Made by a program: the position numbers and the translations under genes | Notes under the pieces: generated by a model | The model's input: only the letters and a program-made list of their open reading frames with translations | Databases searched by the model: none | What the model was told of the DNA's origin: nothing | Shown here: piece after piece, positions 28,421 through 38,065 of the stretch | Numbering within the stretch: position 1 is the first letter of the stretch | How the letters are laid out: the number at the start of each line of letters is the position of its first letter | From: JAIOSF01 sp963677755 | GTDB lineage: Bacteria > Campylobacterota > Campylobacteria > Campylobacterales > Arcobacteraceae | DNA length: 64,000 bases | NCBI GenBank assembly: GCA_963677755.1 | Contig: OY782506.1 | Coordinates: 434,001-498,000, forward strand | Reading direction: 5' to 3'

Positions 28421-29692
28421 ATGAAAATAAAACAGATTTTAATATGGTTGCTATGTGTAAACTACTTATTTGCATTAGATGCAACAATGGAGATTATAAA
28501 AAATAAATCTACATTACCAACAATAAGTTATGCAATATCCACTGATACAATAATAGAAAATAATCTTGATAATAAAATATTAGCATTAGTAAAAAAAGAC
28601 TTATTAGTTAGTGGGCATTTTAATAACAATGATATGGTTATAGATAACAACTATGAACAAATAGCAGACTATAAAGCATTACAAAAAAATGGGATAGATT
28701 TATACTTAGTATTACAATTAAAAAAGAATGAACAAGATGGAATAGTTGTAAATACTAAATTGTATGACATAAATTCTAATAATTTAGTATTGAGTAAATC
28801 CTATGTTACTAATGCATCTGTACGGTATCCTTTTTTATCTCATAAGATTGCAATTGATATTAATAGCTATTTAAATGCACCTTCAATAGAGTGGATGGAT
28901 AAGTTTATAGTATTTTCAAGATATTTAGATTCTAAAACGAGTGAAATAGTTGTTTCAGATTATACTTTAACATATCAAAAAGTAGTAGTAAAAGGTGGTT
29001 TAAATATATTTCCTAAATGGGCGAATAAAGAGCAAAGTGAATTTTATTTTACTACATACAATTACGCAAAACCAACTCTTGTAAAACAAAATCTATATAC
29101 AACTAAATCTGAAAAAATATTATCAAGTGATGGGATGATTGTATGTTCTGATGTAAGTAAAGATGGAACAAAACTTGTTGTGACAATGGCTCCAAATTCT
29201 CAACCAGATATTTATGTTTATGATATCATCAATAAATTAAAAACTAGAATCACACAGTATAATGGCATTGATGTGGGTGGTAGTTTTGTTGAAAATGATT
29301 CAAAAATAGTTTTTGTATCAGATAGATTAAAATACCCAAATATATTCGCTAAAAAAATAGGACAAAGGGGAGTTGAACGACTTGTTTACCATGGCAGAAA
29401 TAATTCACAATGTTCAACAAATGGAGATTATATTGTATATGCTAGTAGGGAAACAGACAATGAGTTTGGAGATAATGTATTTAACCTTTATTTGATGTCA
29501 ACATATAGTGACTATGTACGAAGATTAACAACAAACGGTAGAAATCAATTTCCAAAATTTTCATCAAATGGCGAATCAATTTTATTTATTAAAAATGACA
29601 CAAAAAGTTATTTAGGAATTATACGACTTAATTACAACAAAAGTTTTTTGTTTCCACTTAAAAGTGGTAAGTTACAATCAATAGATTGGTAG
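28421..29692 (+). CDS. tolB: Tol-Pal system protein TolB
   Basis: 423 residues with a signal peptide (about 1-19). An N-terminal domain is followed by a six-bladed beta propeller with repeated SxDGxxL/V blocks (VSKDGTKLVV, FSSNGESILF, IVFVSDRL). It is periplasmic and binds Pal and TolA. It starts 4 bases after tolA. Confidence 0.9.
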   Translation: MKIKQILIWLLCVNYLFALDATMEIIKNKSTLPTISYAISTDTIIENNLDNKILALVKKDLLVSGHFNNNDMVIDNNYEQIADYKALQKNGIDLYLVLQLKKNEQDGIVVNTKLYDINSNNLVLSKSYVTNASVRYPFLSHKIAIDINSYLNAPSIEWMDKFIVFSRYLDSKTSEIVVSDYTLTYQKVVVKGGLNIFPKWANKEQSEFYFTTYNYAKPTLVKQNLYTTKSEKILSSDGMIVCSDVSKDGTKLVVTMAPNSQPDIYVYDIINKLKTRITQYNGIDVGGSFVENDSKIVFVSDRLKYPNIFAKKIGQRGVERLVYHGRNNSQCSTNGDYIVYASRETDNEFGDNVFNLYLMSTYSDYVRRLTTNGRNQFPKFSSNGESILFIKNDTKSYLGIIRLNYNKSFLFPLKSGKLQSIDW

Positions 29693-29718
29693 TTATATTC
29701 GTTTAAGTATCAATAGTG

Positions 29719-29724
29719 TAGAAT
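29719..29724 (+). promoter_or_regulatory. Possible internal -10 before pal
   Basis: TAGAAT 29 bases before the pal start. Position is suitable but the match is imperfect. Confidence 0.35.
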
Positions 29725-29753
29725 AACAAGAACTAAAATAAATGGGGAAAATT

Positions 29754-30350
29754 ATGAAAAAAATTATGAAAAATACATTACTAAGTATTTGTGCAATAGG
29801 GTTGTTAGCAGGTTGTAGTTCAAAAGATGTAGAGTATGATAACACAGCATCAAGTAATACTCAATCTGTTGATGATAAAGCAGGTCAAATTGCTGGTTCT
29901 AGTGAACAATCAGTTGGAAATAATACAGAAGTAATTACAGATACATTAAAAGCAGTTACAAATGAAGGTGTGAATACTGTTGAAAGTGAAATTGAAGGAA
30001 ATACAGTATTACTAGAGTCTGTACATTTTGCATTTGATAAATACAACTTAACTGATGATATGAGAGAAGTTGCAACATCTAATTACAATAAAATTAGTAC
30101 AACACAACAATCATACGAGGGTCTTAAAATTAAATTAGAAGGTAATTGTGATGAGTGGGGAGCTGATGAGTATAACTACGCATTAGGTTTAAAAAGAGCA
30201 AAAACTGCAAAAGATGCTTTAGTAGCTGATGGAATAGATGCAGAAAAAATAATAATGGTTAGTTTTGGTGAAAGTAATCCAATATGTACACAAAAAAATG
30301 CAACTTGTTGGAAAATGAACAGAAGAGTAGATTACAGATTACTTCCATAG
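29754..30350 (+). CDS. pal: Peptidoglycan-associated lipoprotein Pal (OmpA family)
   Basis: 198 residues from the ATG at 29754; GGGGA just upstream is its ribosome binding site, while an in-frame ATG four codons earlier overlaps that site. The lipobox is LLAGCSS, giving an outer-membrane lipoprotein. The C-terminal OmpA domain (about 85-198) has the peptidoglycan-binding pattern: VHFAFDKYNL, GNCDEWGADEYNYALGLKRA and the final NRRVDY. It anchors the outer membrane with TolB. Confidence 0.94.
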   Translation: MKKIMKNTLLSICAIGLLAGCSSKDVEYDNTASSNTQSVDDKAGQIAGSSEQSVGNNTEVITDTLKAVTNEGVNTVESEIEGNTVLLESVHFAFDKYNLTDDMREVATSNYNKISTTQQSYEGLKIKLEGNCDEWGADEYNYALGLKRAKTAKDALVADGIDAEKIIMVSFGESNPICTQKNATCWKMNRRVDYRLLP

Positions 30351-30364
30351 TTTGAGAGTATTGA

Positions 30365-31282
30365 TTGATTAAAAAATATATATATTTATTTTTCCTATTT
30401 AGCCCTTACATTTATGCAGAGCAGTCTGTCTTTGGTGCAGGAGACCTAAACTCTCCCACACCTTATGGGCTTACTCCCGCAGAAGAGGTAATAGTAAAAA
30501 CTAAAAAGACAACAACAAATAATGAAAAAAAGATAAAAAAAGTAGATACTAAAATTACACAAATTTATGATAAAGTTGATGGCTTAGAATCATTATTTGA
30601 AGGTGAAAGTAGAAAGTTAAACGATGTATCATTGGATATTAAACAACAATCTACACAATTAGAAATTTTAAAAAAGAACACAGATACACAGACTGAACAA
30701 ATAGAACTTTTACAAGAAGATATAATATCTTTGAAAAAGCAACAAGAGTTAAATAGTGATAATATTAAACTTTTAAAAGAATCATTTGATAAAATTGTTG
30801 TTCTAGTAAATAAAATAAATAAAGAGTATGTAACAAAAGAAGAATTTAATAAGTTACTTACGATGTTAGATAAAAAACAAAGTAGTAAAACAAAAACTGC
30901 AACCAGTAAAAAGATTAGTTCAAATAAGTCAAATAAAGACTTAATGAAAGAGGTAAGAACTCTTTTTAAAAAAGATTATTTTACAAAAGCCATACCAATC
31001 TTAGAACATTTAATCAGTATAAAGCATAGACCAGCTGAATGTAACTATTATATGGGTGAAATTAATTATTATAGAAAAAATTATAAAGATGCACTGCATT
31101 ATTTTAAGACAAGTATGATGTTGTATGATAAAGCTAAATATCTTCCAAAATTATTGTTGCATAGTGCAATCTCATTTGAAAAAATTGGAGATATGGAAAA
31201 TGCAAATAATTTTTACAATACAATTGTAGATGTTTATCCAGATAGTAACGAAGCAGCAGAAGCTTCTAAAAAAATAAAATAA
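30365..31282 (+). CDS. cpoB: Tol-Pal coordination protein CpoB/YbgF
   Basis: 305 residues from a TTG start, with GAGAG upstream. Signal peptide (about 1-18), a long coiled coil (about 45-165) and C-terminal TPR repeats (about 190-305), the standard CpoB layout. In E. coli it coordinates cell-wall synthesis with outer-membrane constriction. It follows pal by 14 bases and ends the tol set. Confidence 0.87.
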   Translation: MIKKYIYLFFLFSPYIYAEQSVFGAGDLNSPTPYGLTPAEEVIVKTKKTTTNNEKKIKKVDTKITQIYDKVDGLESLFEGESRKLNDVSLDIKQQSTQLEILKKNTDTQTEQIELLQEDIISLKKQQELNSDNIKLLKESFDKIVVLVNKINKEYVTKEEFNKLLTMLDKKQSSKTKTATSKKISSNKSNKDLMKEVRTLFKKDYFTKAIPILEHLISIKHRPAECNYYMGEINYYRKNYKDALHYFKTSMMLYDKAKYLPKLLLHSAISFEKIGDMENANNFYNTIVDVYPDSNEAAEASKKIK

Positions 31283-31309
31283 ATTTAAATAAAACAAAGG
31301 AAATTAAAT

Positions 31310-31912
31310 ATGTCAAAAGTAATAGCGATAGAGTATACTCTTAATGATGCAAATTCAAAAGAGCAATTAGATACAAATGTTGGTGGAAAACCGTTAGAGT
31401 TTATAAGTGGTATGGGTCAAATCATTCCAGGTTTAGAAAAAGAGATTGCAACATTAGGTGCTGGTGAAAAAGCAGATGTAAAGGTTGATCCAGCAGACGC
31501 ATATGGTGAATATAATGATGAAGCGGTACAAACTTTACCAAAAGAGCAATTTGCAGGAATTGATTTAGTTCAAGGTATGACATTATATGGAACAGGTGAA
31601 GATCAACAAACAGTTCAAGTAACTATAAAAGAAATAGGTGAGAATGATGTAACTATTGATTATAATCATCCAATGGCTGGAAAAACTTTAATGTTTAGTG
31701 TTTCTATACTTGATGTTAGAGATGCAACAGAAGAAGAGATTCAAACAGGTATCGTTGGTGGTATGGCTGCAGCTGGTGGTTGTTGTGGTGGTGGATCTTG
31801 TGGTTCAGAACATTCACATGAAGACCAAGTTGAGTGTTGTGAAGGTGAAAAGCATGGTGAGGATCACGAATGTTGTGGTGGACACGATGGTGAAGGTTGT
31901 AAAAATAGTTAA
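31310..31912 (+). CDS. slyD: FKBP-type peptidyl-prolyl isomerase SlyD-like with metal-binding tail
   Basis: 200 residues. The FKBP domain with the inserted IF flap covers about 1-140 (FISGMGQIIPGLEKEI; DPADAYGEYND). The last 45 residues are rich in Cys, His and Gly (CCGGGSCGSEHSHED and CCGGHDGEGC), which points to nickel or other metal binding as in E. coli SlyD. It is a cytoplasmic chaperone and prolyl isomerase, possibly serving nickel enzymes. A terminator follows. Confidence 0.93.
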   Translation: MSKVIAIEYTLNDANSKEQLDTNVGGKPLEFISGMGQIIPGLEKEIATLGAGEKADVKVDPADAYGEYNDEAVQTLPKEQFAGIDLVQGMTLYGTGEDQQTVQVTIKEIGENDVTIDYNHPMAGKTLMFSVSILDVRDATEEEIQTGIVGGMAAAGGCCGGGSCGSEHSHEDQVECCEGEKHGEDHECCGGHDGEGCKNS

Positions 31913-31932
31913 TTAGCTGTTTTACAATAAAG

Positions 31933-31966
31933 AAATCCTCTTACACATAGTAAGGGGATTTTTTTT
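31933..31966. terminator. Terminator between slyD and the exporter operon
   Basis: Arms 31933-31944 and 31950-31961 pair over 12 bases with one wobble (AAATCC...GGATTT), with a 5-base loop and a T run to 31966. Its A-rich left side lets it also serve the convergent - strand operon. Confidence 0.85.
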
Positions 31967-31975
31967 GTCTACAGT

Positions 31976-33103
31976 TTAAATTTGGGAGTCTAAACTTCTT
32001 CTAAACATAAAAAGTGCAAAAAGAAAAAATACTATCCCAATGGCAAATATATTAGCCATACTTTTCCAAACTATATCAAATCCAGCACCTTTAAATAAGA
32101 TAGCTTGTGATATATCAACAAAATGACTGCTTGGCATAAAATGCATTAAAAACTGAATGATATTTGGCATACTTTCAAAAGGGGTCAAACTCCCTGAAAG
32201 CATCATCAATGGAAGAATTGTTAAAATAAATATCATTCCCAATTGGGGCATATTTTTAGCAACTGTACCCATAAATATTCCTATTGAAGTTGTTGAAAAT
32301 AAAACCAAAAATGTTGCAAATAAAAATAGTGGTACTGAACCTGCTATAGGTATTTGAAGTACCCCTTGAACCATAAAAAAAAGTGAAAAGGTAACACACA
32401 ACAAAACAACAATAGTTACAGAGAGAACTTTTGATAACATTATTTCTATAGAATTTAAAGGCATAACTAAAAGATGTTCTATAGTTCCATGTTCCCGTTC
32501 TCGAATTAATGCTGCACCTGAAAGTAATATGGAGAGCATTATTATATTATTGATAACTTCGTTGATACTACCAAACCAACTACTTGTGAGATTTGGATTG
32601 TATTTAAATCGAGGTACTATCGTAAGATTTGAATTAATTTGTTCCTGAGTATGTAATAGATAACTTTGTAACTCATTATAGATAATTTGTTGAATATAAC
32701 CACTTCCTATTCCAGCTTGTGTCATTCTTGTTGCATCAACATTGAGTTGCAGGTCAGGACTTGTACCTGATAACAAGTTTTTTTCAAAATTAGAAGGTAT
32801 AATAATAATAAATGTATATTTACCACTATCCATACTTGCATCTACTTGGGAGAGTGAAATTATATCTGGTGTATTGAATCTTGGTTTGTAAAATGAAGAT
32901 ATAATGCGTGTTGAAAGTGATGATTTATCTTCATCTACAAAAGCTATAGAGGCATTTTTTATTTCAGTTGATGTAGCTGTTGCACCAATATATATTGCAA
33001 GACTAAAAGAATATACTATTAAAATAAACATTATTTTATCATGCCATAAACTTTTTAATTCTTTTATCATAAGATTATAAATGTTAACAATATTTGATTT
33101 CAT
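31976..33103 (-). CDS. ABC-2 type permease (YhhJ-like)
   Basis: 375 residues: an N-terminal helix (about 22-40), a large periplasmic domain, then five helices toward the C-terminus (from about 180). The segment REREHGTIEHLLVMPL is a hallmark of ABC-2 permeases. It is the third gene of a HlyD / fused ABC / permease operon and abuts the gene upstream. The E. coli yhiI-rbbA-yhhJ genes have the same plan. Substrate unknown; an efflux role is likely. Confidence 0.87.
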   Translation of the reverse strand: MKSNIVNIYNLMIKELKSLWHDKIMFILIVYSFSLAIYIGATATSTEIKNASIAFVDEDKSSLSTRIISSFYKPRFNTPDIISLSQVDASMDSGKYTFIIIIPSNFEKNLLSGTSPDLQLNVDATRMTQAGIGSGYIQQIIYNELQSYLLHTQEQINSNLTIVPRFKYNPNLTSSWFGSINEVINNIIMLSILLSGAALIREREHGTIEHLLVMPLNSIEIMLSKVLSVTIVVLLCVTFSLFFMVQGVLQIPIAGSVPLFLFATFLVLFSTTSIGIFMGTVAKNMPQLGMIFILTILPLMMLSGSLTPFESMPNIIQFLMHFMPSSHFVDISQAILFKGAGFDIVWKSMANIFAIGIVFFLFALFMFRRSLDSQI

Positions 33104-35836
33104 CTATAACTCCTGTTTTTTTAATGCTAACATTGAAAGAATAGTTATCACAAAAATAGATAGTGTTAAAATTAAAACCTCGGTGTATAATCCACTAAAC
33201 TCAACAGCTTTACTAAAAATTCCACGACTTATAGTAATATAGTATGTTACAGGAAATATATCACCTATAAAAGCACCAATTCCTTCTAAAGAACTCACAG
33301 GTTCTTTTAACCCAGAAAATTGAATTGTAGGAAGTAAAGTCAATATAGCTGTACCTGCAATTGCAGCTATTTGTGTTTTTGCAAAAGAGGACATTAAAAG
33401 ACCAATTCCCGTTGTAGCTATTACATATAATAAAGAGGCAAAACAAAGTGTCAAAACATCCCCTTTAAGTGGAACTTCAAACACAAATATAGCTAATAAT
33501 AGAAGACCAAAAAAACTTATCATACTTATAATGACATAAGGTAATTGCTTTCCTATGAGAAATTCTATTTTGGTAACAGGAGTGGCGTAAAAATTTGTTA
33601 TAGAGCCTAACTCTTTTTCTCTCACAACACTTAATGCCATTAAAATTGAGGGTATAAAAACAAGTAACATAGGTATTACTGCTGGAATCATTGCATAGAT
33701 ACTTTTAAAATCTTGATTGTATCTAAATCTAGATTCTATATTTGCGATACTACTTGTGTTTTTATAGTTTGATTGTTCTTGAGTTTTTTGTGTTACATAA
33801 CTATTGTGAATCCCATTAACATAACCTTTCATAGTTTCTGCACGAAATGGCATTGCACCATCAATCCAAGCTGAAACCTCTACATTGTATCCTTTTTGTA
33901 AATCTTTACCAAAATTAGGGGGTATAACAAAAGCTACACTTATATTTCCACTTTTCATCTCTTTGTCAAGTTCTTTTTCTGAATGAAGTTCATTTTGTTC
34001 TAAAAAATACCTAGAACCAGAAATATGTTGAATATATTCTCTACTTTGGGGAGATTTATCATAGTCTAAAACTGAAAAGTGTAAATCATCCACATCTAAA
34101 GAGATACCATATCCAATAATAAACATTAAGATTACAGTTCCAACTAATGCAAAAGTGAGTCTTACAGGATCTCTTATTAATTCTAAAGATTCTCTATAGC
34201 TGTAACCAAATAGCCGTAATGCACTAAAATTTTTGTTTCTCTTTTTTTGATTTTTTGTTGTTGATATATTTATCTCTTGTTTATTACTAATAGAATTTTG
34301 TTCTTGTTCTACACTGGCATCTTCTAGATAAGATATAAAAGCATCTTCAAGATTTTCTTTTTGTTTAGATAGTGTGAGTTTTTTTGGTGTATCACTTGCT
34401 AAAACTTTTCCTTGATGCATTAAAGATATTCTATCACAGCGTTCACCTTCATTCATAAAATGAGTTGAGACAAATATGGTTACATTATCATTGCGCGCAA
34501 GGTCAATTAAAAGTTCCCAAAAGTTATCTCTAGATACTGGGTCAACCCCAGAAGTTGGCTCATCTAAGATGAGCATCTCAGGTTTATGTATAACTGCAAC
34601 AGCTAAAGATAATCTTTGGCGAATACCTAATGGTAAATCTTCAGCTAGCGTATTTTCATATTGTTTTAAATTAAATCGTTGGAGTGTTTCTTCTATTCTT
34701 TGATTTATGATATGATTATCTATATGAAATAATTTTGCATGGAGAGATATATTTTCTAAAACAGTTAGTTCTATATACAAAGAAAACCCTTGTGTCATAT
34801 AACCTACTTTTTTTCTCATATCCAAAGAGTTTTCTTGTACATATTCTCCAAATAGCTTAGCTTTCCCTTTTGTTGGTTTTAAAAGTCCCGTAAGCATTTT
34901 CATAGTTGTTGTTTTACCACAACCATTTGAACCTAAAAAACCAAATATTTCCCCTTTTTTTATTCTAAAACTTACATCATCAACAGCTGTAAAATCTCCA
35001 AATTTCATAGTTAAATTATCGGCTTCTATAGCATAAGTATCATTTTCTTTTTCAATTTTTTCAGGGATAATAAGTTTTTTATGTCCTTTTCTTTTATGCT
35101 CTGGTAAAAGTTCAATAAATGCTTCATCAATTGTAGTAGAGTTTGTTTTATTTATTAACTCTTGGGGTGTACCATAAGCTAATATTTTACCCTCATCCAT
35201 AGCAATAATATGATCATAAGATTGAGCTTCTTCCATATAAGCAGTTGCTATTAAAACACTCATATTTGACATTCTTTGGCGTATGTTATTTATCAGTTCC
35301 CAAAATTGTCTTCTTGAAAGGGGATCAACCCCTGTAGTTGGCTCATCAAGTATAAGTAAATCAGGGTCATGAATTAAGGCACAACACAATCCGAGCTTTT
35401 GTTTCATCCCACCTGAAAGTTTTCCTGCTGCTCTATCTTTGAAAGGTAAAAGCCCTGTACTTTCTAAAAGTGCATATATACGTATTTTTCTCTCTTTTTT
35501 TTCTTGACCAAATAATCGTGCAAAAAACTCTACATTTTCATACACAGAAAGTGACATATATAAGTTTTTCCCTAAACCTTGTGGCATATAAGCTATTTTT
35601 GGACAGATTGATTCTCTAAATTTATCTTCAGTTATATCTCCACCTAATACTTCAACAAAACCAGTTTGAATTTTTTTTACACCTGAAATTATAGATAGAA
35701 GTGTAGATTTACCAACACCATCAGGACCAATAAAACCAATCATTTTTCCAGATGGAATTTCTAAAGTGACATTATCTAAAGCTATTACATCTCCATATTG
35801 ATGTGATAATTCACTTACTTTAGCAATAAAGTTCAT
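33104..35836 (-). CDS. Fused double-ATPase ABC transporter with permease (RbbA-like)
   Basis: 910 residues. The first ATPase (about 1-230) has GPDGVGKST, LSGGMKQK and LLILDEPTTGVD. The second (about 270-500) has GSNGCGKTT, a weakened signature LPLGIRQR and LILDEPTSGVD. An ABC-2 permease half follows (about 560-910) with VVREKELGSITNFYATP. The layout matches RbbA/YhiH. One degenerate signature suggests unequal ATP sites. It probably pumps drugs or membrane-active compounds with the neighbouring HlyD protein. Confidence 0.9.
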   Translation of the reverse strand: MNFIAKVSELSHQYGDVIALDNVTLEIPSGKMIGFIGPDGVGKSTLLSIISGVKKIQTGFVEVLGGDITEDKFRESICPKIAYMPQGLGKNLYMSLSVYENVEFFARLFGQEKKERKIRIYALLESTGLLPFKDRAAGKLSGGMKQKLGLCCALIHDPDLLILDEPTTGVDPLSRRQFWELINNIRQRMSNMSVLIATAYMEEAQSYDHIIAMDEGKILAYGTPQELINKTNSTTIDEAFIELLPEHKRKGHKKLIIPEKIEKENDTYAIEADNLTMKFGDFTAVDDVSFRIKKGEIFGFLGSNGCGKTTTMKMLTGLLKPTKGKAKLFGEYVQENSLDMRKKVGYMTQGFSLYIELTVLENISLHAKLFHIDNHIINQRIEETLQRFNLKQYENTLAEDLPLGIRQRLSLAVAVIHKPEMLILDEPTSGVDPVSRDNFWELLIDLARNDNVTIFVSTHFMNEGERCDRISLMHQGKVLASDTPKKLTLSKQKENLEDAFISYLEDASVEQEQNSISNKQEINISTTKNQKKRNKNFSALRLFGYSYRESLELIRDPVRLTFALVGTVILMFIIGYGISLDVDDLHFSVLDYDKSPQSREYIQHISGSRYFLEQNELHSEKELDKEMKSGNISVAFVIPPNFGKDLQKGYNVEVSAWIDGAMPFRAETMKGYVNGIHNSYVTQKTQEQSNYKNTSSIANIESRFRYNQDFKSIYAMIPAVIPMLLVFIPSILMALSVVREKELGSITNFYATPVTKIEFLIGKQLPYVIISMISFFGLLLLAIFVFEVPLKGDVLTLCFASLLYVIATTGIGLLMSSFAKTQIAAIAGTAILTLLPTIQFSGLKEPVSSLEGIGAFIGDIFPVTYYITISRGIFSKAVEFSGLYTEVLILTLSIFVITILSMLALKKQEL

Positions 35837-35837
35837 C

Positions 35838-36845
35838 TTATTTTACACTATTTTGTAGTGTACTCTTTGGAAGGTTATTTAAACTATCAGGCCAAGGTGT
35901 AGTGGAATTTAATCGTACATATGCAACACCTGGTAGTCCTGTTTTTATTTTGTTAAAGTGTTCTTCTAATAGCTTAGAATCTATTTTTACCTTTATACGA
36001 AACATTAATTTTTCTCTTTCTGTTTGTGTTTCTATCTCTTTTGGTGTAAATTGAGCTTGCGGAGATACAAAAGTTACAGTAGCAGGAATAGCAACTTTTG
36101 GTAAAGCATCAAGTACAATTCTAGCATCTGAACCAATATGAACTAATCCTGCTTGACTAGTAGGTAGAAAAATAGTCATATAGGTATTCATTAAATCTAA
36201 AGCTACTAATACTCTACCACCACTAGAAATAATCTCTCCATTTTGTGCAATTTTATATAAGATTCGCCCTTTTATAGGTGAATAGAGTTTACTCTCATCA
36301 ATTTGTACTTTTATTGTCTCTACTTGGGCAATAGCTGCATTGATAGCTGCATTTGCACTTACAACTTGTGCTTTTGAAGCTACAAGTGCAGCTTGTGCTG
36401 TTTGAAATGTTGTTTCATCTCTTTGAAGTTCTACAAGAGGGATACTTTTATTTTTGTAAAGGGTTTTTGACCTATTGTAATTAGTTGTTGCCAAGTGAAG
36501 TTCACTTTCTCTTTGTGTCACTATTGCGTTTGCATAATTTTTATTTTGTTTTGCTTGTTCAACATAAGCTAATGCCTCTTGTAGTTTTGCATTAAGTTCT
36601 TTTGTATCAAGAGTAGCTAACAATTGATTTTTTTCTACAACATCTCCCTCTTCAACACTAATATCTAACAATCTTCCTGCAAGTTTTGCAGAGATGTCTA
36701 TTTGTGTTGTTTCTATTCTCCCATTTCCTTGAGCAAACTCTTGTGGTAAGCCTTTTGGTTGTATGTAAATATAGATAAAATAGATAGCAACAGCTATAAA
36801 AATGATGAGAAGATAAATGAATATTTTTTTTAATTTGTCAAACAT
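35838..36845 (-). CDS. HlyD-family membrane fusion protein
   Basis: 335 residues: an N-terminal membrane anchor (about 8-26), a biotinyl-lipoyl-like barrel (VEEGDVVEKNQLLATLDTKE), a coiled-coil hairpin (about 80-190) and a closing beta domain. It connects the inner-membrane ABC parts to an outer-membrane channel. It is the first gene of the exporter operon; no outer-membrane factor gene is in the window. Related to E. coli YhiI. Confidence 0.9.
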   Translation of the reverse strand: MFDKLKKIFIYLLIIFIAVAIYFIYIYIQPKGLPQEFAQGNGRIETTQIDISAKLAGRLLDISVEEGDVVEKNQLLATLDTKELNAKLQEALAYVEQAKQNKNYANAIVTQRESELHLATTNYNRSKTLYKNKSIPLVELQRDETTFQTAQAALVASKAQVVSANAAINAAIAQVETIKVQIDESKLYSPIKGRILYKIAQNGEIISSGGRVLVALDLMNTYMTIFLPTSQAGLVHIGSDARIVLDALPKVAIPATVTFVSPQAQFTPKEIETQTEREKLMFRIKVKIDSKLLEEHFNKIKTGLPGVAYVRLNSTTPWPDSLNNLPKSTLQNSVK

Positions 36846-36882
36846 ATGTTCCCTTTTGTTTATGGAATTAGTAAGTATAAAC

Positions 36883-36910
36883 GACTATCAGTCATTTATT
36901 AAATGATAGT
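36883..36910. promoter_or_regulatory. Nested inverted repeats upstream of the exporter operon
   Basis: ACTATCA (36884-36890) and TGATAGT (36904-36910) form a 7-bp dyad. Inside it lie TCATTT/AAATGA (36892-36897, 36901-36906) and, overlapping on the left, GACT-ATC-AGTC (36883-36893). The site is 38 bases before the HlyD start, a likely operator position. No regulator gene is adjacent. Confidence 0.45.
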
Positions 36911-36994
36911 ATCTATTTACTGATTGGAAGCTTAAAGAAGTAAAAAAAGAGATAATATTAGATGATTAAATCTGAGTTTTATTTCTTAAAACTG

Positions 36995-37030
36995 ATGTTC
37001 AATAAAATTATAATATAATCCGTTGAACAT
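36995..37030. promoter_or_regulatory. 8-bp dyad flanking the fabD -10 element
   Basis: ATGTTCAA (36995-37002) and TTGAACAT (37023-37030) are perfect inverted copies, 20 bases apart. TATAAT occurs twice between them (37009-37014 and 37014-37019). The arrangement fits a dimeric repressor that covers the fabD promoter; the regulator is unknown. Confidence 0.5.
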
Positions 37031-37074
37031 TTAAATAAAGATTTAAAAATTACAATAAAGTATATGGAGTAAAT

Positions 37075-38007
37075 ATGAAAAAAATCGCATTTATTTTCCC
37101 TGGTCAGGGAAGTCAATCTGTAGGTATGGGAAAAGATTTTTTCGATAATAGTGATATTGCAAAAGAGATGATAGCTAAGGCTAGTGATAGACTTGGATTT
37201 AGTTTTGAAGAGTTACTGTTTGAAGAGAATGAAAATTTAGGAAAAACGGAGTTTACACAACCTGCTATTTTACTTGTAAGTTGTATAGCATTGGAGATAT
37301 TTAAATCAAAATATACTATTACTCCACAGTTTGTCCTTGGTCACTCATTAGGTGAGTTTTCTGCACTTGTAGCAAGTGGCGCTATATCGTATCTTGATGC
37401 TGTTGAGTTAGTTCATAAAAGAGGGCTATTTATGAATGAAGCTTGTGCTGGGGCAGGGGCTGGAATGATGGCACTTGTTGGACTTGATGATGCTACTGTT
37501 GAATCTATGACAGAAGCTCAAAGAGCCCAAGGTAAGAAAATATGGGCAGCAAACTATAATATGGATGGTCAAATAGTTGTCGCTGGGATTAAAGCTGATT
37601 TAGAAAGTTTAGCTGATGTTTACAAAGAAGCAGGAGCTAAAAGAGCAATCGTACTTGATATGAGTGTTGCAAGTCATTGTGAGCTTCTTTCAAGTGCAGT
37701 AGAGAAGTTAAATCCATATCTTAATGAGTTTGTAACAGATAACTTTGAAACATCAGTTATCTCAAATGTTACAGCAGAAGCTTATAATACAAAAGATGTA
37801 GCTATAGATTTACTTGGCAAACAATTAATTAGTCCAGTTAAATATAAACACTCTATTGCTTCAAAAGCTAGTGAGGTTGAACTATTTATAGAGTTTGGGA
37901 ATGGGGCTGTTTTAAAAGGTCTTAATAGAAAAATTTGTAAAGAAACACCCACACTAAATGTATCTGATATGAAATCTTTAGAGTCAACTTTAGAAGCATT
38001 AGCATAA
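37075..38007 (+). CDS. fabD: Malonyl-CoA:ACP transacylase
   Basis: 310 residues, normal length. It loads malonate onto acyl carrier protein for fatty acid synthesis. FPGQGSQSVGMG is at the start, the nucleophile elbow is GHSLGE (about 91-96), and a catalytic His lies in ASHCELLS. It stands alone, not in a fab cluster, with its own promoter and terminator. Confidence 0.97.
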   Translation: MKKIAFIFPGQGSQSVGMGKDFFDNSDIAKEMIAKASDRLGFSFEELLFEENENLGKTEFTQPAILLVSCIALEIFKSKYTITPQFVLGHSLGEFSALVASGAISYLDAVELVHKRGLFMNEACAGAGAGMMALVGLDDATVESMTEAQRAQGKKIWAANYNMDGQIVVAGIKADLESLADVYKEAGAKRAIVLDMSVASHCELLSSAVEKLNPYLNEFVTDNFETSVISNVTAEAYNTKDVAIDLLGKQLISPVKYKHSIASKASEVELFIEFGNGAVLKGLNRKICKETPTLNVSDMKSLESTLEALA

Positions 38008-38035
38008 TATAATACTTATAGAATATTTGGTTTTA

Positions 38036-38065
38036 AAAAGCTCTATGGAAGCATAGGGCTTTTTT
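38036..38065. terminator. Terminator after fabD
   Basis: AAAAGCTCTATG (38036-38047) pairs with CATAGGGCTTTT (38052-38063) with one wobble and a 4-base loop, then T. The toxin stop codon on the other strand (38064-38066) touches it, so it probably works in both directions. Confidence 0.85.

Noticed and set aside
31698..31916. + strand frame of 72 residues overlapping the slyD end
   Set aside because: It is a shifted reading of the Cys/Gly/His-rich tail and has no ribosome binding site.
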